This document shows positions 8,219 through 16,641 of a stretch of DNA of 64,000 nucleotides, one piece after another. The position numbers and the translations under genes are program-made. The notes beneath the pieces are model-generated. The model saw only the letters and a list, made by a program, of their open reading frames with translations, did not search any database and was not told where the DNA came from. Every line of letters begins with the position of its first letter. The first letter of the stretch is position 1. Origin of the DNA: JAGOUA01 sp964645655 (GTDB lineage: Bacteria; Patescibacteriota; Patescibacteriia; 2-12-FULL-60-25); NCBI GenBank assembly GCA_964645655.1, contig CAZXZS010000001.1, positions 620,001 to 684,000 on the forward strand, given 5' to 3'.

Positions 8219-8950
8219 TCAAAGGGCCTGCGCCTTCCGCTGGAGATATCCCTTCCGCTCCCCCTCCGGCAGCCGCTCGATCGCATACCGCAGCATCGTC
8301 CGCGGCATCACCGTCGCATGCGTATCCAGTAATGCCCGCAAGCGCCCCACATCCCGCTTCCCCGCCTCACGGAGCATCCAGCCGGCCGCTTTATGCATGA
8401 GATCCTCACGATCATTCAATAGGCGCTCGGCGTACGCGAAACACGGCTCCAAATCCCCCAGCCGCATCCACCCGAAGGTCGCGAGCATGGCCATGCGGCG
8501 GTCCCACAAGGTTTTTGAGCGCAGGAGCGCGTCCATCTTGCGCTTCCAAGCGGGCGTCGGCTTCCAGCCGCCGAAGATGACGGGGATGCTGGTATCGACC
8601 AGGTCCCAGTTGTTGATGGCGGCACGGCGGTCGAACAGCCAGCCGGCGAGCTCCGCTTGCGCCGCGGGATCCTTCAGGCGACGCGCCTGGTTCGTGAGGA
8701 TGATCAGGGCGAAAAGCCGGATCTCGTGCCACGGTGAGGCGAGCAAGCGTTCTAACGCGTCGCGGGAAAGCGCGTTCGCTTCTTTCGCGAGGAACCGCAG
8801 CCCCGGAACCGTGATCCCCAAGAACCGATCCCCTTCCCCATATTCCCCCGGCCCGGTACGGAAAAAGCGCTGGGCATGCTTCGCCCGCACGGGATGGCCT
8901 TCGGCCTGTAGGCGCTTGACCCACGCGGCCGCAGAAAGGGGCGTAGCCAT
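8219..8950 (-). CDS. DNA alkylation repair enzyme, AlkD family
   Basis: 243 residues built of HEAT-like helical repeats. AlkD proteins excise bulky or cationic alkylated bases without base flipping. Residues that match the Bacillus cereus AlkD site are present: Trp and Asp four apart in NNWDLVD (Trp109/Asp113 equivalents) and a later Trp in AAGWMLRE (Trp187 equivalent). The start codon lies 3 nt after the stop of the Bcp gene, so the two form an operon. DNA alkylation repair alongside peroxide removal and methionine sulfoxide reduction is a coherent damage-response group. Confidence 0.9.
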   Translation of the reverse strand: MATPLSAAAWVKRLQAEGHPVRAKHAQRFFRTGPGEYGEGDRFLGITVPGLRFLAKEANALSRDALERLLASPWHEIRLFALIILTNQARRLKDPAAQAELAGWLFDRRAAINNWDLVDTSIPVIFGGWKPTPAWKRKMDALLRSKTLWDRRMAMLATFGWMRLGDLEPCFAYAERLLNDREDLMHKAAGWMLREAGKRDVGRLRALLDTHATVMPRTMLRYAIERLPEGERKGYLQRKAQAL

Positions 8951-8953
8951 GGG

Positions 8954-9421
8954 TTAGGCCTGCAGCGCCCTCACGTCGGCCAGCACCTCATCCGCGTGGG
9001 CTTCGGGCTTCACTTGCGGGTAGACCTTCGCGATCTTGCCCTTGGGATCGATGAGGAAGCTCACGCGGTTCGTGCCCATGTATTCGCGGCCCATGAACTT
9101 CTTCTTGCCCCAGACGCCATACGCCTCGACCATCTCCTTCCCCTCATCGGCCAGGAGGATGAACGGGAGCTGGTATTTTTCGACGAATTTCGCGTGCTTC
9201 TTGACGGAATCGACGCTCACGCCGAAGACGGTGAGGCCGAGCTTCTTGAACTTCGGGAAGGCGTCGCGGATGCCGCAAGCCTCTTTCGTGCAACCCGGGG
9301 TGTCGTCTTTCGGGTAGAAATAGACGAGGGCCCACTGGCCCTTCACTTCGCCGAGGGTGTGTTCGGCGCCGTCCTGGTCTGGCAGGCGGAAATTGGGGGC
9401 CTTGTCGCCAACGGTGAGCAT
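8954..9421 (-). CDS. bcp: Thioredoxin-dependent peroxiredoxin, Bcp/PrxQ type
   Basis: 155 residues. Reduces hydrogen peroxide and organic hydroperoxides using thioredoxin. The peroxidatic cysteine lies in the motif YPKDDTPGCTKEAC, and the second cysteine five residues later is the resolving Cys typical of PrxQ. The thioredoxin-fold core (GKWALVYFYP-like start, GVSVDS, PFILLAD) is complete. It is the first gene of the bcp-alkD operon and is divergent from the small gene at 9567. Confidence 0.95.
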   Translation of the reverse strand: MLTVGDKAPNFRLPDQDGAEHTLGEVKGQWALVYFYPKDDTPGCTKEACGIRDAFPKFKKLGLTVFGVSVDSVKKHAKFVEKYQLPFILLADEGKEMVEAYGVWGKKKFMGREYMGTNRVSFLIDPKGKIAKVYPQVKPEAHADEVLADVRALQA

Positions 9422-9566
9422 AGAAAAGGGGAAAGCGAATGATGCCCCGACGATAGCAGCCGTACGGGGAAAACGCTAATCACGCGAGACAGCCTTTAGC
9501 CCGAAATAGAAGGCGATTTTGCGGCTTCCCTTTTCCCCAGCCCCTTGGTACGGTACGGGTATCGCT

Positions 9567-9794
9567 ATGCCCACGCGTTCCCCCATCCAACTCTTCACGT
9601 TCATGCGGACCCTGCAGGACGACCTGCGTGCCGAGAAGATCGACCGGACGCAGTTCGATTTCCTGTTGGGGATGTTCCTGCAACGCGAGTTCAACCTCTT
9701 CCTCGGCAAGCAGATGAAGCAGCTCGCGCTCCAGCCCACCGCCGGCAAGCAATTGTTGTCATACCGCCGTAACCGCCAATCCCATGCCGTCTGA
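9567..9794 (+). CDS. Small soluble protein, unknown function
   Basis: 75 residues, helical and rich in Leu/Phe/Gln (FTFMRTLQDDLRAEKIDRTQFDFLLG), no membrane segment. Family not recognised. Its last codons overlap the next gene by 11 nt, so it is translationally linked to the membrane protein that follows and probably belongs to the operon leading to greA. The ATG at 9567 is used; an upstream ATG at 9519 lies within the divergent regulatory region. Confidence 0.6.
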   Translation: MPTRSPIQLFTFMRTLQDDLRAEKIDRTQFDFLLGMFLQREFNLFLGKQMKQLALQPTAGKQLLSYRRNRQSHAV

Positions 9795-10176
9795 GCCGAA
9801 GCGCGACGAGGCCCTCGCCGTGAACAAGAAGGAGCTCCCGGTGATCGACGAGACGGTCACCACGCACTTGTTGCAGATGTTCGGCAACCAGACGCAGGCA
9901 TATATGCCGACGCAAGCCCAGGTCGACCGCATCCTTGAACTCCAAGAAAAGGAGATGGACTACGCCCACGAGGAACGCCGCCACCTCTCGCCCCGCCAGA
10001 AGGTCCAGCTCTTTGCTTTTTTCGTTATTACAACGGTTTTTTTGGTCCTCTTCTTCGCCTGCCTCTTCTACGCCCCGGAATACCTGGGTGAGGTGATCAC
10101 GGGCGCCATCGCCTTCGCCGCCGGATCCGCTGGCGGCTACGGCCTCGCCAAGAGCAAGGACACGCCCACCGACTAG
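9784..10176 (+). CDS. Small two-pass membrane protein, unknown function
   Basis: 130 residues. The first 75 are soluble, with a helical segment (QVDRILELQEKEMDYAHEERRH), followed by two hydrophobic helices near residues 78-98 and 103-122 separated by a short acidic loop. The arrangement resembles DUF2335-type membrane proteins, but the match is only in layout. It overlaps the preceding gene by 11 nt and ends 2 nt before greA, so all three should be co-transcribed. Confidence 0.65.
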   Translation: MPSEPKRDEALAVNKKELPVIDETVTTHLLQMFGNQTQAYMPTQAQVDRILELQEKEMDYAHEERRHLSPRQKVQLFAFFVITTVFLVLFFACLFYAPEYLGEVITGAIAFAAGSAGGYGLAKSKDTPTD

Positions 10177-10178
10177 CT

Positions 10179-10685
10179 ATGCGCCTCCCCCAACGGACCT
10201 CCCAACAGCTGCGCGACCAGGACACCAGCGACGACGTCATCTACCTCACTCCCGAAGGCGTCGAGAAGCTCAAGCGCGAGCTCGAACGGATCGAGAAGGT
10301 CGACCTCCCCGCCGCCCTCGAGCAGATGCGCTACGCCCTCACCCTGGGTGACTTTTCGGAGAACGCGGAATACCAGGAAGCGAAACCGAAGCTGGCCCGC
10401 CTGCAAAGCCGCGTCCTGACGATCAAGGACCGCCTCAAGCGCGCGATCATCACCCAAGCGAGCGACGACGGCCGGGTCGGGATGGGCTCACGCGTCACGG
10501 TCGAGGTGAACGGGAAGGAACGGACGTACCAGCTCGTCGGCCCGCATGAGGCGAATCCGTCGCAGGGGAGGATTTCGAATGTGTCGCCGGTTGGCGCTGC
10601 TTTGCTGAACAAGAAGGCTGGGGATGTGGTGCGGGTGGAGAATGTGAGCGGGGGGACGGAGTATCGGATTTTACGTATTGAATAA
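10179..10685 (+). CDS. greA: Transcription elongation factor GreA
   Basis: 168 residues. Binds the secondary channel of RNA polymerase and triggers cleavage of backtracked transcripts. The N-terminal coiled coil begins at YLTPEGVEKLKRELE and carries the acidic tip in GDFSENAEYQEAK, which supplies the metal-binding Asp/Glu. The C-terminal FKBP-like domain is complete (GSRVTVEV, then ISNVSPVGAALLNKKAGDVV). A 17-residue N-terminal extension before the usual start is present. It follows the small membrane gene by 2 nt and precedes the DHH phosphatase by 31 nt. Confidence 0.96.
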   Translation: MRLPQRTSQQLRDQDTSDDVIYLTPEGVEKLKRELERIEKVDLPAALEQMRYALTLGDFSENAEYQEAKPKLARLQSRVLTIKDRLKRAIITQASDDGRVGMGSRVTVEVNGKERTYQLVGPHEANPSQGRISNVSPVGAALLNKKAGDVVRVENVSGGTEYRILRIE

Positions 10686-10716
10686 GCGGACAAATCTAAT
10701 TAGGTCAGGGCCGAAT

Positions 10717-11646
10717 ATGACACACACACTCGTCACTTGTTATGTGAATCCAGACTTGGACGGCGTCGCCGGAGCCATCGGCTACGCCGAGTTCCTCCAG
10801 AAGCACGGCATCGCCTGCACAGCGGGGATCATCGGGGAACCACACGATGAAGCGAAATACGTCCTTGACCGCTTCGGCTTTCCTGCACCCAACCTGATCC
10901 AAGACGCCGAACCCTATAATGAGGTCATCCTGGTGGATGCGAGCGACCTGAACGGGTTGGCGGGGAAGATCCGTCCCGAACGGGTCGTCGAGATTATTGA
11001 CCACCGCAAGACGCACGAGGCGGCCGCGTTCCCTAACGCAAAGACGCAGATCGAGCTGGTCGGAGCCGCCGCGACCCTCATCGCAGAAAAGTTCATGGCG
11101 GAGCGGCTGGAGATCTCCCCCGTCGCCGCGACCCTGCTCTACGGAGCCATCCTTTCGAATACCCTAAACTTTCGGGCGACCGTGACGACGGAGCGCGATC
11201 GGAAGGCGGCCGCCTGGCTCAACGAACGGCTGCGCCTTCCCGAATCATTTTGGAAGGAGCTCTTCCTCGCCAAGTCTGACCTGTCCGGGGGAAAGCTGGC
11301 CGAGCGCATCGAGGGTGATTTTGCCTATTTCACGCTAGGCGAAAGACGGGTCGGGATCGCCCAACTGGAGATCATCGGCGCAAAGAAACTGGTCACGGAA
11401 CGGGAAGCGGAAATCCTCCATGCCCTTTCCGCCTTAAAGAAGGCCCACGCGTTGGACCACGTCTTCCAAAACACCATCGAGCTGAACGAGGTGAAGAACT
11501 TCTTCGTAACGGCTGAGCCGGAGACAAAAGAGCTCCTCGAAAAGGTCCTCGCTGTCCAATTTTCCGGCAACGTTGCGGAACGGCCGGACATCCTGATGCG
11601 GAAACAGATCGTCCCGCTTCTCAAAGAGGCATTGGAACGACCGTGA
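10717..11646 (+). CDS. DHH/DHHA2 phosphoesterase, family II pyrophosphatase-like with altered metal ligands
   Basis: 309 residues in the two-domain layout of manganese-dependent inorganic pyrophosphatase (PpaC) and prune: a DHH domain, then a DHHA2 domain from about residue 195. The three N-terminal motifs are recognisable but changed. Motif I reads CYVNPDLD, with Tyr at the position of His9 of B. subtilis PpaC. The DHH motif reads D-H-R, as in mammalian prune. The later ISDT motif reads LSNT, giving Asn where PpaC has Asp149. The two motif I aspartates, the Asp of motif II (VDAS) and the first His of DHR remain. The fold is secure; pyrophosphatase activity is not. Start at ATG 10717; the longer frame overlaps greA. 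Confidence 0.8.
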   Translation: MTHTLVTCYVNPDLDGVAGAIGYAEFLQKHGIACTAGIIGEPHDEAKYVLDRFGFPAPNLIQDAEPYNEVILVDASDLNGLAGKIRPERVVEIIDHRKTHEAAAFPNAKTQIELVGAAATLIAEKFMAERLEISPVAATLLYGAILSNTLNFRATVTTERDRKAAAWLNERLRLPESFWKELFLAKSDLSGGKLAERIEGDFAYFTLGERRVGIAQLEIIGAKKLVTEREAEILHALSALKKAHALDHVFQNTIELNEVKNFFVTAEPETKELLEKVLAVQFSGNVAERPDILMRKQIVPLLKEALERP

Positions 11647-11657
11647 CGAAACAACTT

Positions 11658-12893
11658 CTACCCTCCCACGTTCTTCCCCGCCAACCTCCCCGTCGCCCAC
11701 GACGCCTGCAGGTTGAACCCCCCTGTAAACCCATCGACGTCCAAGATCTCCCCCGCGAAGAACAGTCCGGGGGTGATTTTTGATTCCATCGTGCTCGGAT
11801 TCACCTCGTTGAGCGGAATCCCGCCCGCCGTCACGAACTCGTCCCCCGCCCCGCGGCCCGTCACGTCGAGCGGGGCGGCCTTGAGCCAAGCGGCGATGCG
11901 CGTGAGCTCCTGCTTGTTCACGTCAGCGGCGTTCTTGTGTTCCGGAACGCCTGTTTCTTGGCAGAGGACGGTCACCAACGATTTCGGGACCGCAAATCCC
12001 AGGACCGTCGTCAGGGCCTTGCGGCCATTCGCGCGCAAGAGCATCTCCAAGCGAGTGCGGAGCGCCTCGGCGGCCTCATCCGGAAAAAGGTCGAGCGTCA
12101 CGCGGAGCGGCTGTTGCACGTCGTACTTCTCGAAGGCGACCAGCGACGAGACGGCGAAGACCGCCGGGCCCGTGATGCCCTTGTGCGTGAAGAGGAACGG
12201 CCCCGTATACGCGTGCCCCTGGCCGCGGTGCGCCGTGACCGTGGCGCGCTGGAACGACAGGCCCGCAAGCTCCGCAGGCCACGTCTCCTTGGTGAAAAAT
12301 GCATTCAAACTAGGCGCAAGCGGCGTGAGCGTGTGGCCCATGGCTTGCGCGAAGGCATAGCCGTCGCCCGTGGAACCGGTGTGGCGATAGGCCTGGCCGC
12401 CGGTCGTGAGGATCACGCGATCGACGGCGAGCGGTTCCGGTCGGTCCTTCAGAAAGAGATGGAAACCGGCCGATGCCTTTTCGAGCCGGACCACATTCGC
12501 CTTCAACCGGACCTCGACGTTCCCTTTCCGGAACAGCCGCTCGAACACGGCCACGATGTCATGGCCGTCGTCGGATTGGGGGAAGGCACGCAGGTCCTCC
12601 TCGATCTTGAGGGGGACGCCGTGGGCCTCGAACCAGGCGTACACGGCCTCGGGCGGGAATTGGTGGAAGGCGGAGAGGAGAAACTTGTTGCCGCGGGGAT
12701 AGCGCTTGAGGACCTCGCGCAAGTCCCGCAAGCCCGTCGTGACATTGCAGCGCCCGCCTCCGGAAATGATCACTTTCTTCCCTAACCCATCATTCTTTTC
12801 AAGCAAAATCACGCGCGCCTCCGGGCTCTGCTCGCAGAGGGTCGCGGCCGCCATGAGGCCCGCCGCGCCGCCGCCGATGATCGCGATGGTCAT
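11658..12893 (-). CDS. BaiN/HI0933-family NAD(P)/FAD-dependent flavoprotein
   Basis: 411 residues. An N-terminal FAD-binding motif (IAIIGGGAAGLMAA) is followed by the family hallmark GGGRCNVT around residue 45, by LTTGGQAYRHTGSTGDGY in the middle, and by a C-terminal AGEILDVDGFTGGFNLQAS segment that completes the flavin site. These proteins are often annotated as aminoacetone oxidases or BaiN-type reductases; the physiological substrate is unknown. It is convergent with the DHH gene, with an 11-nt gap. A TATCAT box ends just before the ATG at 12893, so I use that start rather than 12902. Confidence 0.92.
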   Translation of the reverse strand: MTIAIIGGGAAGLMAAATLCEQSPEARVILLEKNDGLGKKVIISGGGRCNVTTGLRDLREVLKRYPRGNKFLLSAFHQFPPEAVYAWFEAHGVPLKIEEDLRAFPQSDDGHDIVAVFERLFRKGNVEVRLKANVVRLEKASAGFHLFLKDRPEPLAVDRVILTTGGQAYRHTGSTGDGYAFAQAMGHTLTPLAPSLNAFFTKETWPAELAGLSFQRATVTAHRGQGHAYTGPFLFTHKGITGPAVFAVSSLVAFEKYDVQQPLRVTLDLFPDEAAEALRTRLEMLLRANGRKALTTVLGFAVPKSLVTVLCQETGVPEHKNAADVNKQELTRIAAWLKAAPLDVTGRGAGDEFVTAGGIPLNEVNPSTMESKITPGLFFAGEILDVDGFTGGFNLQASWATGRLAGKNVGG

Positions 12894-12917
12894 AGCCGAC
12901 ATGATAGCGCAAATGGG

Positions 12918-14726
12918 TTAACCATATTCCTCTTTGGCGGTCTTCATCTCTTTTTCCAGGGCTTCCATGCGGTCGTGGGTGGCGAACCACTGGGATTCGG
13001 CGGCGAGGGAGGCTTCCTCGATCGTCTTGAGGCGTTTCGCGCGGGTGACGTCTTGCAGGAGCGGTTGCTCGGCATAGGCGCGGAAGATCGTCTCGCGTTC
13101 GCGGACGAGCGTCGCCATCTCCTTTTCAAGGCGCTCCAAGACACGCTTCTCCTTTTGAAGATCGTGATACACGTCGGTCTTGCAGCGGACGTAGGGCGCC
13201 TCGCCCTGGTTCCGCTCCTCTTCGGCGACGATCTCCTCGATCTCGAGCTTCTCGTGCGTCTTCAGCTCGTGGACGTAAATGTCATACGGGTACGGGTAGC
13301 GGCGGAGGGTCCCGTCGCGGATCTCGAGGATGGTGGTCGCGACCTGGGCCACGAAGGTACGGCTGTGACTCACGAAAAAGATCGTACCCGGAAACTCCTG
13401 CAGCGCTTCGGCGAGGGCCTCGACCGTATCGAAATCGAGGTGGTTGGTGGGCTCGTCGAGGATGAGGATGTCGTAGCGGCCCAGGCAGATGCCTGCGAGG
13501 CACAAGCGTGCGCGCTCACCGCCGGACAGGACGGAAATTGGCTTGTCGAGGTCGTCCTTCGAGAACAAAAAGTTCCCGGCCATGCGCAAGAGGTCTTCCG
13601 GCAACACCTCGCCCGCGACCTGGCGCAAATAATCGCCCGCGGAGCCGTGTTTCGGCAGCATCTGCGGGACGTGCTGGGCGTAATAGCCGACGCGGAGGTT
13701 GTGGCCCCACTTGGCGAGGCCCGCGAGGGGCGGCAGGTCGCCGGCGAGCGTCTTGAGGAGCGTGGTCTTCCCTTGCCCGTTCTCGCCCAAGATCACCACA
13801 TGGTCGCCGCGGTCGATTTCAAAATTGATCGCGCCTAAAACCCGGCGCTCGCCATACCCGACGGCGAGGTCACGGCAGGTCAACGCGGTTCCCTTGCGCA
13901 AGACGACGGGCGGCGGCAGCTGGATGCGCACGGTCCGCAACGAATGCGCGATCTCGATGGTCTGGAGGCGCGCGAGCTGCTTCATCTTGGACTGGGCCTG
14001 GACCGCCTTGCTGGCGCGGAACCGGTCGACGAAGCTCTGCAGGTGGGCGCGCTGGGCCTGGATCTTCTTGTTGTAGCGGCGCGCGGCTTCGAGCTTCTCC
14101 TCCTTATCCGCCAAATACGCCTCGATCTCGCCGGGGAACAGGTTCAGCTTCCCGTGTTCCAATTCCAACGTATGCGTGCACACGTTCTTCAAGAATTCGC
14201 GGTCGTGGGAGACGAGCAGGAGGGCACCGCGGTATTGGCGCAGGACCTCTTCCAAAAGAAGGACCGTCTGCAGGTCGAGGTAGTTGGTCGGCTCGTCAAG
14301 GAGGAGCAGGTTCGGCTCGCGCACGAAGACGCCGGAGAGGCGCACGCGCATCTGGTAGCCACCGGAAAAATCCCCGAACGGACGCTCGAGGTCGTTGGGC
14401 GTGAGGGCGAACGCGGCCGCGGCCTTCGCGCACTCCCACGGCTCGCGGCCGGAGACGCGGACGAGATAGTCGAGGACCCGCTCCTCGGCGGGGATACGCT
14501 CGTGCTGCTCGAGATACCCCAACCGGGCCGTCGGATGGAAGACGACCTGGCCGCCGTCGATCCCCTCCTGGCCCAGGATCATGCGCAAGAGCGTGGTCTT
14601 CCCCGCCCCGTTCGCGCCCACGAACCCCACCCGCTGCCCCTCCGCGATCGACACGGTCGCAGCCGAAAACAGGCGCCTGGGGCCAAACGCCTTCTCGACC
14701 CCCTGGAGCTGCAGGACGATCGCCAT
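12918..14726 (-). CDS. ABC-F family ATPase (Uup/EttA-like translation or resistance factor)
   Basis: 602 residues with two ABC cassettes in one chain and no membrane domain. Cassette 1 has Walker A GANGAGKT, signature FSGGYQMR and Walker B LLLLDEPTNYLD; cassette 2 has GENGQGKT, LSGGERAR and ILILDEPTNHLD. Between them is the helical linker of about 80 residues, rich in charged residues, that in ABC-F proteins reaches toward the ribosomal P site. A C-terminal coiled-coil tail follows (VLERLEKEMATLVRERE). The ATG at 14726 is chosen: a CATGAT -10 box ends 7 nt upstream and a TTGTCC lies 17 nt before it. The subfamily is not assigned. Confidence 0.93.
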   Translation of the reverse strand: MAIVLQLQGVEKAFGPRRLFSAATVSIAEGQRVGFVGANGAGKTTLLRMILGQEGIDGGQVVFHPTARLGYLEQHERIPAEERVLDYLVRVSGREPWECAKAAAAFALTPNDLERPFGDFSGGYQMRVRLSGVFVREPNLLLLDEPTNYLDLQTVLLLEEVLRQYRGALLLVSHDREFLKNVCTHTLELEHGKLNLFPGEIEAYLADKEEKLEAARRYNKKIQAQRAHLQSFVDRFRASKAVQAQSKMKQLARLQTIEIAHSLRTVRIQLPPPVVLRKGTALTCRDLAVGYGERRVLGAINFEIDRGDHVVILGENGQGKTTLLKTLAGDLPPLAGLAKWGHNLRVGYYAQHVPQMLPKHGSAGDYLRQVAGEVLPEDLLRMAGNFLFSKDDLDKPISVLSGGERARLCLAGICLGRYDILILDEPTNHLDFDTVEALAEALQEFPGTIFFVSHSRTFVAQVATTILEIRDGTLRRYPYPYDIYVHELKTHEKLEIEEIVAEEERNQGEAPYVRCKTDVYHDLQKEKRVLERLEKEMATLVRERETIFRAYAEQPLLQDVTRAKRLKTIEEASLAAESQWFATHDRMEALEKEMKTAKEEYG

Positions 14727-14787
14727 GGGGAGGATCATGCCAGAAGCGACGAAAATGGACAAAGGTGCGGGCGCACGGGGGAGGTGC

Positions 14788-14793
14788 TATACT
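14788..14793 (+). promoter_or_regulatory. -10 box before the 14829 gene
   Basis: TATACT on the plus strand, divergent from the ABC-F promoter. A second -10-like TATACC lies nearer the ATG at 14829. Confidence 0.4.
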
Positions 14794-14828
14794 GCACATG
14801 GCATTTTCTTCTTCCATATACCTCTTAT

Positions 14829-15185
14829 ATGATGCGCCCTTTTTACAGCGAGCCCACCCCCTCTCCCGCCCAAAGCTGGGATGGTGACCGAGTCTCTTCC
14901 GTGCGCCGCCGGACGGATGGACTACCCGCGAACGAGCAAGGCGGGAAGCGCCATGAGCCCCCCGCGACGGAAGACCTGCGGGTCCGTCTCTTTGAGCAAT
15001 TCACGAGAAACATCCGTGAAGCGGAATCCGCCTTATGGAAAGCTGAATCCCAACTAACGAGGATGGAGAGCGGCGGCACACTCGATTATGACGCCTGGAA
15101 TGAAGCGAGGCACGGGGTTCGAGACCTGATAGAAGTCGTCATCGTGCTGAAAAAGCAGCTAGCGAGGCTCGCGCCCGAAGCGTAG
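14829..15185 (+). CDS. Small helical protein, unknown function
   Basis: 118 residues. The first 45 are Pro/Arg/Asp-rich and probably disordered; the remainder is predicted helical with a heptad-like pattern (LFEQFTRNIREAESALWKAESQLTRME) and a final helix (LIEVVIVLKKQLARLAPEA). No membrane segment or known motif. It is flanked by a TATACT -10 box at 14788 and a terminator at 15197, which supports a stand-alone gene despite the lack of a recognised family. Longer frames on this strand are antisense to the ABC-F gene. Confidence 0.55.
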   Translation: MMRPFYSEPTPSPAQSWDGDRVSSVRRRTDGLPANEQGGKRHEPPATEDLRVRLFEQFTRNIREAESALWKAESQLTRMESGGTLDYDAWNEARHGVRDLIEVVIVLKKQLARLAPEA

Positions 15186-15196
15186 ACGGGCCGCCT

Positions 15197-15223
15197 AAAA
15201 AGCCAGCCGCAGGGCTGGTTTTT
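15197..15223 (+). terminator. Terminator after the 14829 gene
   Basis: CCAGCC-GCAG-GGCTGG stem flanked by A- and T-runs. Confidence 0.75.
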
Positions 15224-15230
15224 GCAAAAG

Positions 15231-15248
15231 AAAAAACCGCCCCGGCGG
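15231..15248 (-). terminator. Terminator after the glycosidase gene
   Basis: Minus strand CCGC/GCGG hairpin followed by six T, about 20 nt after the stop codon at 15269. Confidence 0.65.
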
Positions 15249-15268
15249 CAACAGGCCGTGGGGGCGGG

Positions 15269-16420
15269 TCAGCGGAAGTGGGATTCGGCCTCGAGGCGGG
15301 CGAGCAGGTAGCCGGCGGCGCTCCAGAGCTGCTCGGGCGCGCCGTAGGCGATGCCCGTGCGCGGGTCGATCCACTCGGGGAAACCGGCGTGCATGTGGAG
15401 GGTCTTGAGGTGGTGGAGGGCGTCCTCGTGCTCGCCGGCCTTGAGCAGGGCGCGCACCACGAAGGCCTGGACGAACGGCCAGACGACGATGCCGTCGGTG
15501 CCCTCGATCACCTGGGCCTCATCAGGACGGCCGCCGTGGGCCGGCTTGTGCTTGCACTTGATCGTGACGCCGTAGGGCGTGTCGAGGTCGCGGAACACCT
15601 GGAGGGCCGCGTCCCACAGCGAGGTCGCCGCGAAGAGACTCCCGCCATGCAAGAGGATGAACGCCGCGCCGAGCGGGTCGGGACGGTCACTCCCGGGGTA
15701 GTCGATGAGACGTCCGACGCGCGGCCTGGCCGCGGTCAGCACACGAAAGGTCGCTTCGATCCGGTCGAGAAGCGCTGCTGCCTTGTGAACATCGCCGCGG
15801 GCCTCGTACACTCGGTACAGCAGCATGTTGTTGCTGAGGAGCGGCTTGTCGCCCAGCTCCTTCTCCATGGTGTCGCGCCAGTCGGCGCCGATCATGAGCC
15901 CGTCGCGCAGGAGGTGCGTCTCGATGTAGGCGAGGGCCGCGTCGATCTGCGGGCGCCAGAGATCCAGGAACGCCCGGTCGCCCGTCGCCTCGACGTACTG
16001 GTACATCGCGAGGAGGTAGCAGACCTCCGAGTCGCGCGTCCCGGGCGTGAGGTTCCAGAGCTCGCCGGCCTCGTAGCGCTCGAGCATGAAGGGCTTGCGA
16101 CCAGCGGCCTGCTCCTGGCGGCGCTTGCGGTCGAGCCAGGCCGCCTCGTCGTCGAGGAAGACGATGGGGATCTGCCCGTTCGGCCGCTGGAGGCGGCTGA
16201 CGTTCTCGAGGTGGGTACGGACCCGGTCCCACTCCCCCAGCCTGAGCAGGACAGGCTCGAGGGCGTAGGCGAAGTCGCGCATCCAGAGGGTGTTGCCGTA
16301 GCGGCTCTCGGCGTCGGGGGTGGCCCAGATGCCCTTCTGCCCGAAAGCGCGGCGCAGCATGTCGTAGGCAGTCCCGAGCTTCTCGACGGAGCCGGGAAAG
16401 GCGAGGTTCGTGCGGCTCAT
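15269..16420 (-). CDS. Six-hairpin glycosidase, amylo-1,6-glucosidase/GH100-like
   Basis: 383 residues forming a predicted alpha/alpha barrel. Features seen: YGNTLWMRDFAYAL near residue 40, RLQRPNGQIPI near 80, DSEVCYLLAMYQYVEATGD near 130, GLMIGADWRDTM near 175 and a C-terminal DPRTGIAYGAPEQLWSAAGYLLA, which resembles the end of glycogen-debranching glucosidases. Acidic residues in MRD, ADWRD and the final PEQLW region are candidates for the catalytic pair. No signal peptide, so it should act on an internal sugar or glycogen-like polymer. No other glycogen gene is in the window, and the exact substrate is unknown. Confidence 0.75.
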   Translation of the reverse strand: MSRTNLAFPGSVEKLGTAYDMLRRAFGQKGIWATPDAESRYGNTLWMRDFAYALEPVLLRLGEWDRVRTHLENVSRLQRPNGQIPIVFLDDEAAWLDRKRRQEQAAGRKPFMLERYEAGELWNLTPGTRDSEVCYLLAMYQYVEATGDRAFLDLWRPQIDAALAYIETHLLRDGLMIGADWRDTMEKELGDKPLLSNNMLLYRVYEARGDVHKAAALLDRIEATFRVLTAARPRVGRLIDYPGSDRPDPLGAAFILLHGGSLFAATSLWDAALQVFRDLDTPYGVTIKCKHKPAHGGRPDEAQVIEGTDGIVVWPFVQAFVVRALLKAGEHEDALHHLKTLHMHAGFPEWIDPRTGIAYGAPEQLWSAAGYLLARLEAESHFR

Positions 16421-16476
16421 GGCCGTTTTTCCTTCCGAAGGGGCACCGGCCCACCGTGGGCTGGTCCAACGGACGA

Positions 16477-16505
16477 TTATTATCAGGTATTTGGCGGCGC
16501 GTCAA
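16477..16505 (-). promoter_or_regulatory. Promoter of the glycosidase gene
   Basis: Minus strand TTGACG (16500-16505), exactly 17 nt, TAATAA (16477-16482), giving a leader of about 50 nt. An AAGGA Shine-Dalgarno precedes the ATG at 16420. Confidence 0.75.
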
Positions 16506-16540
16506 GGGGCGAGCGAACCGAAAAAGGTCAAAATAATGCT

Positions 16541-16546
16541 TATAAT
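16541..16546 (+). promoter_or_regulatory. -10 box TATAAT before the 16642 operon
   Basis: Consensus TATAAT on the plus strand, with no clear -35; it probably drives the two membrane-protein genes downstream. Confidence 0.5.
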
Positions 16547-16641
16547 GAGCACTTTTATCGCTCCCAAGCGGGAACGGGGAACGTCGGACGCCTAACTGAA
16601 TGGCTCTTTACGCTTCCCCGCCAATCGCCCAAACTACCCCC

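Noticed and set aside
7647..8957. 436-codon plus-strand frame over two minus genes
   Set aside because: Composition is that of a shadow (Arg/Ser-rich), and the AlkD-like gene is convincing on the other strand.
12975..15185. Very long plus-strand frames over the ABC-F gene
   Set aside because: The minus strand has two complete ABC cassettes in the same region; only the last part (14829-15185) lies outside it and is kept.
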